From Atherix ibis (lineage: Eukaryota > Arthropoda > Insecta > Diptera > Athericidae), in the NCBI GenBank assembly GCA_958298945.1, contig OY282607.1:74268868-74332867 (forward strand): a stretch of DNA of 64,000 bases, written 5' to 3'. The notes under the pieces are model-generated. The model was not told the DNA's origin and made no database searches. It saw only the letters and a program-made list of their open reading frames with translations. A program made the position numbers and the translations under genes. The first letter of the stretch is position 1; every line of letters begins with the position of its first letter. Below are positions 12,546-22,440 of the stretch, in pieces.

Positions 12546-13558
12546 ATTATTATTTTGATAATAAAATTGAATAATTTGTAAATGCTGTTCTTGTATATAT
12601 CTCTTTACGATAAAATTTTAAACATGACTAAATACAATGAAAAGAAAAGACAGATCATGACATATCACAAATGGCCTATACGTCACTTAGAAATCATATC
12701 ACTCTTATTGGAAAAACCATTATTTGCATCCATTACTGTGCATCAATTTACTTTTCAAATAACAATTTTTTTTATGCAAGATAATTTCAATTTTTTTTTT
12801 CTGATAAATATAATTATTAATATTGTCATTAGTGGATCTTTATACCTCTTTTTTTACAACATTACTCTATAACGAAAAATAATAAAATAATCATCAATTT
12901 GTATATGTGATTTGTATGTTGATTTGCAAAGATCAGTATTTTTTTTTTGGTTTAAATTTTTTTAAGTAATGTTAGCCAGTTATTATTTCTAATTTCTACT
13001 CTATATAAAATTTATAGTATGTTTTAAATAGGCACTACTATCGGAAATTGACAATACCAAATATGCGAGTAGTTGTATGTAGTAGCACAACAACGCAGTG
13101 TACGATAATAAGGCAAATTCCAAAGTGAAAAAATTCTAATAAATCTCGGGGCTACTCAGTCTCTAGTATCCGTGGAATATTCTTGGATAGGGTACTTCAA
13201 GAAAGTTCATCTTCAAATGGATTGTAATGATAGGAAAGTGGAAATGACATTTTTTATAATGAGGTAGAAAAGCAACATTTAGATCACAATGTATTATATT
13301 GTATTAAAATGAACATAAAATGAGACAACAACAATTTTACGGAGGATCTTTGATTGTAAGTACTGATTAGGAAAGGAATTGAAACGTTCTGAAAGTTTAA
13401 ATAGGTTTTATTAATGCGTTTTATATAAAAAGTTTACTATTTATTGAAAAAGTCTGTTAGTTCCGTTGTTTAGTCTAGTATATTTACAACACAATATTTT
13501 CCAAAGTATGGAAATTATCTAACAATACTCTTGGGATCCAAAATATGAAAAATATCTC
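12546..13558. other. Intergenic AT-rich DNA
   Basis: The frame at 12582-12872 is low-complexity, rich in I, F and L, and looks like an AT-rich chance frame. No gene, RNA or element is recognised. Confidence 0.35.
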
Positions 13559-13614
13559 ATTTTGTTGGTTATGATTATTAACGATGTTATGTTAACAATC
13601 ATAACCAACAAAAT
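13559..13614. repeat. 24-bp inverted repeat (hairpin) with 8-nt loop
   Basis: The arms 13559-13582 and 13591-13614 are reverse complements with one mismatch; the loop is GATGTTAT. The pairing does not extend beyond the arms. It could be a tiny palindromic insertion or a cruciform-forming site. Confidence 0.8.
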
Positions 13615-13910
13615 TGTAAAATTATTCCGAACTGGTAATAAATTTTCGATAATCTTAAAAATGTTGACTATACTACAATATATAATGATTGTCAAATTTA
13701 ATATAAAGTTTATTTTGATTAAAATATTTGGTTTCAATTATTTTTATTTTATTCGAATATTTTCCATAAATAATTTTATTAAATATTACTACTTTGAGGA
13801 ATTTAAATTTTTTATAGTAAGGAAACGGGCAAATATAAAAAGTATAATAATATATTAAAAAAATTTCTCAGAAAACCACAATTTGAATTTTTTTGAAAGG
13901 GTATTGACGG

Positions 13911-14016
13911 CTGTGCCGTCCTGGATCCACCGGTTCTCGTCCGATCACCGAAGTTAAGCAGGACTGGGCGTGGTTAGTACTTGGATGGATGACCGCTTGG
14001 GAACACCGCGTGCCGC
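13911..14016 (+). other. 5S rRNA-like sequence fused to the retroelement 5' end
   Basis: The block from CGGTTCTCGTCCGATCACCG (13931) to the GGGAACACCGCGTG near 14011 matches insect 5S rRNA as I know it, with about nine substitutions in 80 bases. The first 20 bases are more diverged and the final stem is altered. It contains the region where the 5S internal control region would lie. It begins right at the target duplication, so it is part of the inserted unit and not an independent 5S gene. Confidence 0.8.
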
Positions 14017-14786
14017 AAGTTTAACCGTGTGTGTGTCGACCGACTCACACTCGGTAGGTAGCGGGTTCGATTCCCGCTGCCGCCATCTCGGAATAGTGCC
14101 GGGGTGAGAGGCCGACTACAAGCCTTATATGTAGTCCGTAGGGTCCCCCAACGTCACTGGAGGTTACTTCGCTGGCCTGATAAGCCGCAAGCTATAAAAA
14201 ACCACCTATCAAGAAACAGCACAAGAAGAATCAACCGGACCGTACCTCAGGCAAAAAACTCATCTGGTTTTCATCGAACAGCCCGAATAGGTACCTGGAA
14301 CGTGCGGGACTCTCTCCCAAAAACTTCTCGACTGGCTTCTTTCCCAAAAAAAAAGCGCTTACAACCTCGATATCCTGGGAATCTCCGAGACAAGGTGGAA
14401 ACATCAAGGGAGCCCTCACAACGCAGACGGGTAAACGAACACTTCATCTACAGCGGCAACGACAGCGGCCACCACTGTGGAGTCGGATTGATCCTATCGG
14501 CCAACGCAAAAAGAGATCTCTCATGGGCTACAAAACGGTCTCCGACCGCCTTCTGACATCCAGGCTCCACTCGAAGTTCCGAAAACATCACCATCGTGCA
14601 GTGCTATGCCCCAACCGAAGTAGATGATGACGCCAACAAAAAAAAAAAAAAAGCCTTCTACCACCAACTAGAGACGTGTATTCTCTGTGCCGCTATATGC
14701 TCCATAGGAGCGACTGTGTCTCATGACTATGTGTATATGTGTTATAATGTAGAAATGAAACCTGTCAAATAAAAAAATAAAAAAAA
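13911..14786 (+). mobile_element. Chimeric non-LTR retroelement copy L1 with 5S rRNA-like head and endonuclease remnant
   Basis: The element is bounded by the 8-bp duplication ATTGACGG (13903-13910 and 14787-14794), and its 3' end is A-rich after ACCTGTCAAATAAA. From the 5' end it has a 5S rRNA-like block (13911-14016), then a partial tRNA-like block with T-arm and B box (14064-14074). A shared 5' region follows to about 14230, then an apurinic-type endonuclease fragment (RIGTWNVR, VGLILSANA, TIVQCYAPTE) with frameshifts, then a jump to the last roughly 110 bp of the family (CSIGATVSH). Most of the endonuclease and all of the reverse transcriptase are missing. It is dead as a LINE, although the head could in principle recruit pol III. 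Confidence 0.8.
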
Positions 14787-14794
14787 ATTGACGG

Positions 14795-15573
14795 ATCTAA
14801 GGCTCGATAATGGATCATATTTCAATTGAAAGGAAATTTTGGTAAATGTGACATTCTGTTAAAAGATTATCGATAGTCAATTAAACATCTCAGTATAGGC
14901 AGATAAGGCGAGGATGATTTCTGAAAAGGGGAAATTATATATGTTAGCAGAATGTCCTATCCTATTTTGGAGCTAAAAATTTTGGTAAAATTGTCGAATG
15001 TTTCAAAAATCAAAAAATTTTAAATTTAAAAAAAAAATTCTTTCTCAATTATCACATAATATATAATATTAAATCTTATGTTAAAATTAAAAAAAGTACA
15101 TTAAACTCGTAACTAGCAATAAAATAGTTTCATTTCACAATTTTATTTTAAATAATTACTATATCGATATAATAATTACGGGGGCTTCTTATGACTAGAA
15201 AAAATAACAATGGTTTTTTCATTCTCAGTTTGGAAATAATTACTTAATAAAATCAATTTTATAATGAATTTTTCAATTGAAAATTGCTGACATTACTTTT
15301 CATTATGAAAAATAACTCATAAAATTGTGTTATACATAGTTTTTTCAGTGAACAATATTATATATAATCAGTTATTAATGGTAATAATCAGTTGTGAGTA
15401 ATTTTCAAAAATACAGTAATTTGATAATGATGGCAAGTTTAACCAAAAAAAAAATAGCTTAATTGAGTACTTTCTGAAAAAAATGCTCCTATATATACAA
15501 GTTTAGAAAATCTTATTTCGTAGTTATATTTTGAAGGCTTTAAGGGGTGAAAATCAATACTCTTTTGGATAGA
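14795..15573. other. Upstream region of receptor C
   Basis: AT-rich DNA without an open frame. It presumably carries the promoter of receptor C, but no diagnostic element stands out. Confidence 0.35.
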
Positions 15574-18008
15574 ATGTATCAGTTTAACTATCTTTATTCA
15601 AAATATGGATTTGTTCTTGGAATTGAATCAGAATCACGATTTAAATATATAGGTCGGATATGCTCACAATCATTTACGTTAATAGTTGCATGTCTAGCAT
15701 TCAGTATGCATATTTCATTCATTTTTACATATATACAGCGGACATTTGAAGTAACTGAAACTTTCGGTTATGTTTTTGAAAATATTCTTGCTGTAACTAG
15801 ATTATTAACAATATTTGTACTTAGAAGAAAAATTAAGAAAATGTTAATATCTTTTAAGGATTTAATGCAGATAGGTAAGCAATTGTATTTTTATTTATAA
15901 ATTTATACGGATTTGAAACTATTTTTATTTATATAGTTAAAAATGAAGATAAAAATCAAATGAAATCCGTCAACCGATTTGCATTTTTGATCTTTCACAC
16001 TTTGGTTGGAATTATAACCTTTTCCAGTTTATTACTGATATGTTCGCAATTTTTTCGGAAAATCGATATTTCATCAAACTATGGACGTGATGTTTGTTTA
16101 AAAATGAGGTAGTGTTTAATAGTGAGAATTTAAATTTTTAAAAAAATAAAGGATCTTTTGAATATATTGCTAATAAGCCAACCCTATTCGTATTTTCGCT
16201 GATACAATTATTAATCAAAAATATAGACCTTATCTTTAAAAATTAAATTCAAAACATCATAATTGATCTAAAATATTGCAGTTAATTAATAATATTTTGA
16301 AAAATACTCTTCCAAATTTTATGAAAGGTGTGGCGGAAAAGTTATGAGACGGACTTTTTTTTTGCAACAATTTTTTTTTATTTTCTGATATCAATGTTAT
16401 CTATCGACAGAAATCCCTCCTCCCGACAGAAACTCGTTTAAACTCGTTAAAGGAGATGACTGTGTGACAGAGGTACATTTTTGGCACCATCTTAACACAC
16501 ACCGTTTTCGTTGTTCCAAATTTCGCTGTTCCATTTTTCGTAACGCACTACAGAAACAACTTGACTTATAGGATCGCGCAGCAACCGGATGAGGTTGGAA
16601 TTTAACTGCACGTCTAGGACGGATTACAACTTATGTGAAAGAGAAGTTCACAGGTTTTTGCCTAATTGCTTTCAGTAAAACCAGTCTTATTACTTTTCTT
16701 CCATACCTAGTAGATATTTTTACTGATAAAGAAAATACTTACAGATATGTTAGATGTTAAAAATACTGCAAAAATTTTAACAAAGAACTTTTAAAATGTT
16801 GATTTTTATTTATGTGTGTAAATATTATAGTAAAATAAAACTAACTCGAAACAGCAAATAATGTTAAACAATGTAAGCATTATTGAAATTGAAACCAAAT
16901 CGAGTCGTTGTCATTCGATAATTGTAATGCCAATAAAAAGTCGATTTGTATATTTGGGTGGTTATTATATGAACTCTAAGTCGTTCGACATCTGCAATAT
17001 AATTCTTAAGATTTATAATATATATTTTTTAATTAATTTCAATCAAATATGATGATTTAAATAGAAATATACTTTACTATAAAGTTATTTATTTGTACAG
17101 ACTGCCTTTCAATGTGGACCATTTTTCAATTCTTGAATTGAAAATTATAAACGCATCAACAATTCTTGTGGTTCTCTTAACTCACAATTTCTATAATATG
17201 ATAATGACGGGGGTGTTCATTTTAGCTTCATTAAATCTGACGGGTCATTTTCGTATAATGCAAGATCAAATTCAGCGAATTCAATATATAAATGATGAAC
17301 AAATCTCCAACAATTTAAAAGAATTTATCAAATATTATAATTTAATTTTTGATTTATTTAAAAACTTTCGAAACATTTACAAATTCATAATATTTAATGA
17401 ATTTTTCTTATCATCAGTTCACATTTGTGTAATAGCAATACAAACACTTGCTGTAAGTTCTATTATATTTACTTTATAGTATTGTAAATATACGAGTATA
17501 TTCATTTTTTGAGTTATTGTTGTTTAAATTTTTATAAATTTTCAGAAATCAGATAGTCTATCAATTATATTTCTTTCTCTTGGATATGTTTTAACACTTT
17601 GTGTAAAGATTGGAACCTTTTGTTATGGTGGAGATCAGATTAAAAATGAGGTAATCAATTGTATTCTAATATGTATTATTTTTTTTAAAATTATCTTATT
17701 TATAAACATTTTTCTCTATATACAAATAAATAGAGTGAAAAATTGAGCGATGCTATCTATTTGTCTAACTGGCATTTATTACCGATTAAATTTCAAAAAT
17801 ATTTCATTATAATGATTCGTCGAGCACAGAAGCCAATGATTATTAAGGTGGGATTTTATGAAGCATCATTAGTAACATTGATGTTGGTAAGATTTTATGA
17901 AATATTCCATATTATTTATAAGATTTTCTAATTAAAACGCTTATTTCTTTTCAGATATTTAAAGCTTCACTTTCATTGGTTACTGTCATTCGTTCAATTG
18001 TTCAATAA
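15574..18008 (+). CDS. Odorant receptor C (7tm_6 family), complete, 378 aa
   Basis: This is a complete insect odorant receptor. Exons are 15574-15874, 15937-16108, 17101-17452, 17546-17650, 17734-17886 and 17955-18008. The splice sites are GT-AG with continuous phase, for 1137 nt in total. I chose the ATG at 15574 (MYQFNYLYSKYGF) because the frame further upstream opens only with GTG. Hallmarks are LTGHFRIMQDQIQR, a loop ending KEFIKYYNLIFDLF, FFLSSVHICVIAIQTLA, FCYGGDQIKNE, SEKLSDAIYLSNWHLLP, IRRAQKPMIIKVGFYEAS and the C-terminal IFKASLSLVTVIRSIVQ. Exon lengths 301, 153 and 54 equal those of gene B. Intron 2 (992 bp) carries a mariner remnant. The sequence AATAAA at 18004-18009 overlaps the stop codon and could be a very early poly(A) signal. 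No lesion is seen. Confidence 0.93.
16325..16640 (-). mobile_element. Mariner N-terminal fragment in receptor C intron 2
   Basis: The stretch resembles three other places in the window (22010-22440, 32345-32700 and 37540-38005). They share the line TTCGCTGTTCCATTTTTCGT, whose complement starts a transposase with MEQ. The copy has no usable frame. Confidence 0.5.
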
Positions 18009-19466
18009 AAGACAATTAACTTAAATTTTCAATTAAATTTTTTAAAAAAATGCATATTTTTAGTGTTTTTTTAGATACTAAATAATAAGATATAAATGCG
18101 TATTTTAAGAAGCTTTTCCCTTCTCATATAAGCATACGCGTAAGCTTTGAAAAAGCTTTTGTTACTAAGAAATTTTGCATATAAATTGGAACCAACTTAA
18201 ATATGAGCATCTTATCGATAGAGAATTTTCTTAGTAGACGAATTTTTTTAACTGTATTAAAAATTATTGCATATAAATAAATACTTCAATAGTAAATATT
18301 ATAATAATCAAAAAATAAAAAATTCGAGAAAATTATTTACATTTACTAAGCCAGAACCAAGCGCAAAGAAATTATATCATTCGAAAATTGATTGCATGCG
18401 ATGGAGGCATACAATACTAAATAAATTTTGTATTTTTTCTATAATTGTTCTTGCTACTACAAGTTAATTTTAGATAATTTCATTTTTTCCATATTTTACA
18501 ATATAATAAATATTTTTAAAATATTTTAAAAGTAATAAACAAAATTAACAAAGAAAATGGCATTCAAATATGCCATTTTTCTTTGTTATTTTTGTTTATT
18601 ACAAAAAAATTTACTATATTATAGTAGAATTAATTAAATAAAAATTTTTAGAAATTTTTTAAATATATCATTTGCAAAAGTCACAGAATATTGTTTACTT
18701 AATATTTTATTTTCTCTTTATACTTGCAAATATATTAGCATGGAAATGTTAATTTATGCATCTTCTTTGAAACTATAAAGTTAATTGGCAGCAAAATAAC
18801 TGGCTATTTCACCAATTCAAATTAAGCGGGGACTATTAAAAATTAAAACAAGTTGACGTTACTAGATTCCATAAATCAAATTTTTGAAGAACACTTCATC
18901 TACACCAAATTTTATTCAAATTATTTGATTATTTTATGTTGATAAAAATTTAAATACGACTGTTAAAAATATAAAGTTTTATTTACACTTTTTTTTATTT
19001 ATTACGTATTATTTTTTAACCAATTCTAAATATAAAAAGTATCAAAATTTAACTTAATAAAAATTATTCAAAAGCTCTAAAAAAAATGAACATTTTATGA
19101 TTCAAGCAAACTTTTAACAAAATACAAAATTTTATTTCCATTTAAATGCCATGATAAATTTAACTTAATGAATTTTTATTTATTTCCTCCTACTAAATAT
19201 AAAATTCTACAAATTAGCTAACCATAGTATCAACTGTATTATAACTAATCAAATTATTAAATAAATCACAATTTTTCTAATTTGATAACATTAAATTTGG
19301 ATTAATGTTTGATTAAACATAAATAATCGATTGGGAAAAAATTAATATTTTGTTTTTATTTTTTTGGTACCAAACTTGATTTTTAATTATTTTAATATGC
19401 TTTTGTTTTAAACAAGTTTTATATAATATTCATTTAATGAAAACTTCGAAATTTAAAAATACAGAC
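18009..19466. other. Intergenic region between receptor C and the cuticle gene
   Basis: AT-rich DNA with one strong palindrome (listed separately). The frame at 18267-18467 has no recognisable features. No gene is called. Confidence 0.4.
18532..18602. repeat. Long near-perfect palindrome, about 32-bp arms
   Basis: The left arm starts GTAATAAACAAAATTAAC and the right arm ends GTTATTTTTGTTTATTAC. The two pair over about 32 bases with one or two differences around a 6-nt loop (TCAAAT). It lies about 520 bp after receptor C. It is either a short fold-back element or a structured RNA or terminator-like site. Confidence 0.85.
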
Positions 19467-19475
19467 TATATAAAG
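19467..19475 (+). promoter_or_regulatory. TATA box of the cuticle protein gene
   Basis: TATATAAAG lies about 107 bp upstream of the proposed ATG, which would leave a 5' untranslated region of roughly 75 nt. Cuticle protein genes of flies commonly use TATA promoters. Confidence 0.55.
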
Positions 19476-19573
19476 GTTTGTTGAAAACATATAAATTAAA
19501 TTGATTTGAATTTAAATGATTTTGTTTGAATTTTTTTTTAAAAGATAAAGTCCTATTGAGACGAATTTTAATA

Positions 19574-20003
19574 ATGAAGACACTAATAATTATGGTATAT
19601 AAATCGATTTGTAATAATGAATAATTTTATAATGAACTACTTTAATTTACCCATAAAGGTAATATGGTTATTTATGGCAGCTTTGAAAATTCTAGCCAAA
19701 CCAAATATCAGCGATGATCCAAGTAAATCGATCATAATTAAACATAATCAATTGGTAGATTATGATGGTCAGTATTTCTACGATGTTGAGACTGATAATG
19801 GTATACAACACAGAGAAGTTGGTGATAAGGAGGAAAGGATGGGTAATTATAAATATACTTCCCCAGAAGGAGTAGAAATCGAAGTTACTTACGTGGCTGG
19901 AATAAATGGTTATCAGCCATATGGATTACACATTCCCCAAACACCAGACTATATACTAAGAGCACTGGATTATATTAAAAAACACCAATCCAATAAATCA
20001 TAA
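19574..20003 (+). CDS. RR-1 cuticular protein (chitin-binding type 4)
   Basis: This is a small secreted structural protein that binds chitin in the exoskeleton. I model two exons, 19574-19594 (MKTLIIM) and 19659-20003, joined across a 64-bp GT-AG intron in phase 0. The result is a clear signal peptide (MKTLIIMVIWLFMAAL) ending near ILA, an intron position typical of insect cuticle genes. The open frame alone would start at 19617 with a poorer signal. The RR-1 Rebers-Riddiford core is visible: YFYDVETDNGIQHREVGD, GNYKYTSPEGVEIEVTY, VAGINGYQPYG, then IPQTP. Total length is about 121 residues, normal for larval-type cuticle proteins. AATAAA lies near 20306. The function call is firm; the exon 1 choice is likely but inferred. 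Confidence 0.87.
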
Positions 20004-20757
20004 ACAAATGAATCAAGTTTGCTTTTTTATATCATTTATAATTATATCTAATATTTACGATATGATCCATTTGCACTGAAAAAATTATAATATATCATAC
20101 TACAAATGAATTTATTCAATATTGAAATTTTAAAACTGTATATGTTAAAATGAATGTATTAAATGTGGTTCATTAATTTTTTAATTATTATACTAATTAC
20201 CATAAGTAAAAAATTTATTTAATGTGTTAATAATATCTGAAATTTATAAATATAGCGTAGAAAATATGTTCTTAATGAAGAATACGATATGTTTCTCCAT
20301 TAATGAATAAAAAACCTCACAATTGCTTTGAATGAAAGAAAACTTGATTTGCAAAGCTCTGCTGAACTTTAATTTCAAAAACTTTGCTGTTATTTATAAA
20401 AAGCTATTTTATGATATCAAAAGCTTAAGTTCAGAGTTTGACAATATTTTCATGCTGACCATTTTCGAGTACAAATGCTTATAATAAACAATTCATTGGA
20501 AAATTTCATAAATTATAATAAGTATTTGTATGTGTAGACTATCAGAAGTGCGTATTTTTCAATAGTTCCAATTATTAAATAAATTAGATCGTAAATTATT
20601 ATACTAAACAATGTTATGACCACTTTATACATGAAAAAAGCAACTGATAAAAGACTATTAAAAATCCGATAAATTTGGCAAAAATTATCCAATTTTTAAT
20701 AGTATTTTTTTAGTTACGATTATATATTGTAGGTAAAATAAAGTCTATAAGCTAATA
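20004..20757. other. 3' flank of the cuticle gene
   Basis: AT-rich DNA containing the likely 3' untranslated region (AATAAA near 20306). Nothing else is recognised before the mariner at 20758. Confidence 0.4.
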
Positions 20758-21906
20758 CAAGGTCTGTTTAAAAAATATCGCGAATTTTGTGGTTTTTCAA
20801 AAATAATATTTTTTTTATTCATGAATATCTATTTTGTATCAAAGTAATCCCCACACTAGATATTATACACTTGTGCTAACGTTTTTTCCAATCCTCGAAG
20901 CACTTCAAAAAATCATTTTTTGTCATCTTGTTCAGCTCCTCCTTCGATGCCGTCTTTATCTCCTCAATCGTAGCGTAGCGTCGTCCTTTCATGGGGCTCT
21001 TCAGTTTCGGGAACAAGAAAAAGTCACAGGGCACCATATCTAGGGAATACGGTGGCTGCGGCATTATTAATGTGTTGTTTTTGGCCAAAAATTCGCAACG
21101 CACAAGGCGTTATCATGGTGCAAAAGCCAATTTTTGTTCTTCCACAAATCCGGGCGTTTCTGGCGGATTGCTTCGAGCAACTTGCGCATAACTTGCAGGT
21201 AATATTCCTTATTGACCGTTCTACCCTGTGGCTCATGATGCACCACGCCCCTGAAATCGAAGAAAAATGTAAGCAAAACCTTCACATTCGACCGAACTTG
21301 GTGCGCTTTTTTCGGTCTTGGCTCGTGCGGTAGATTCCATTGGGACGATTGAGCTATGGTTTCCACGTCATAACCATAAACCAATGATTCGGCACCAGTT
21401 ATGACCTTCTGGACCAAATTTGGGTCGTCGCGGACAGAGTCCGACAGCTTCTTAGCAATGTTTTTCCAATACTATTTTCTTCACTTCATCAATGTTTTCG
21501 TCTGTTGTACGCTTCACATCTTTCGTCCTGCACGCTTTTCGTCGTTCACATCTTTTCGGCCCTCTGAGAATATTTTGTATCACCGATAAACGTTGCTTCG
21601 GTCCAAGGTAGCTTCACCATACACATATGCCACAGTCAACATTTGGAATGCGTTCGCGTGATTAATTTTGTTTTTCACACAAAATTTTATACAGATTCTT
21701 TGATCCATTTTTTGGAATGGGCAAAAATCGAAGATGAACCAAAACACGTGCAGGCAAAGCAGCTGTCAAAAATTAACTGAACATTCAAAATGACCGAACT
21801 TTTCGGCATTAGTGAGAGACATGAGTACCAACAGAACACCACAAAAAATCGAATATACGTAACCCGCGGAAATTCAAAATTCGCGATACTTTTTGAACAG
21901 ACCTCG
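20758..21906 (-). mobile_element. Mariner element M1, full-length ends, decayed transposase
   Basis: The element is flanked by TA on both sides (20756-57 and 21907-08) with inverted ends of about 30 bp sharing TATCGCGAATTTTG. The transposase reads on the minus strand: VYGYDVET near 21370, then GRTVNKEYYLQVMRKL and WLLHHDNA (second catalytic D) near 21130. After a frameshift come PQPPYSLDMVPCDFFLFPKL (third D), KGRRYATIEEIKTAS and CFEDWKKR near 20880. The N-terminal helix-turn-helix region is broken. The type is DD34D mariner. At least three frame breaks make it inactive. M2 and M3 are close relatives. Confidence 0.9.
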
Positions 21907-22009
21907 TACATAGTAAATTTAAGCAATAAATTTCAATTATGGATACCCCGTTGTCTAAGATATAAAAGTAAATAATTTTAAATATTAATGACATTCCCTT
22001 CAGAATAGT

Positions 22010-22440
22010 TCCCATAGACAGCTTTAAATTGGTAGAAACATTGTTTCCACTCTTCTTAGCTGTGTTGAAGGGTTTTAACTAGATATGACGCGAAGAACCC
22101 TTTTTCTGAGATTCCAGTGACTTTCTTACAGAAAAAGGTGTGACCTCATAACAGCATAAACTCTTTATATATTGTTATCGGCTTTTGAAGATGAAGGCCT
22201 CACTAAGCAAGGTTCGTCTACCATTGCTTCTCAGACCTCCAAAAATATCAAAGTCACAGATTCCTCAAGCCTTACATAATATTTTATGGTACTTTGTTGC
22301 ACCAAATAACACTCTTCCATTTTACGTAATGCACTACAAAAACACAAATTCACGTATCTCGTTCTATAAGGTCTTACAGTTACCAGACGAGGTGTATGTA
22401 AATTTGTAGCGCACGTCTTAGTGGGACTATCGTTAATCTA
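22010..22440 (-). mobile_element. Mariner N-terminal remnant, dispersed repeat copy
   Basis: It shares blocks with 32345-32700 (opposite orientation) and 37460-37900, for example AAGGTTCGTCTACCATTGCT and a TTCCATTTTACGTAATGC stretch that corresponds to the transposase start in the 37.7-kb copy (MEQQVFKFCVKL). No frame is intact. The plus-strand frame at 22185 is a shadow. Confidence 0.5.

Noticed and set aside
12582..12872. 96-codon frame with hydrophobic end
   Set aside because: Low-complexity AT-rich coding; no splice or family support.
13562..13858. 98-codon I/F/N-rich frame
   Set aside because: AT-rich composition and overlap with a hairpin; no family features.
13911..14016. A genuine 5S rRNA gene
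   Set aside because: It is fused to a retroelement, begins at the target duplication, and its terminal stem is altered.
15547..15573. Upstream GTG-started extension of receptor C
   Set aside because: The extension has no ATG; the first in-frame ATG is at 15574.
21052..21333. Plus-strand frames in the M1 mariner
   Set aside because: Shadows of the minus-strand transposase, whose motifs are clear.
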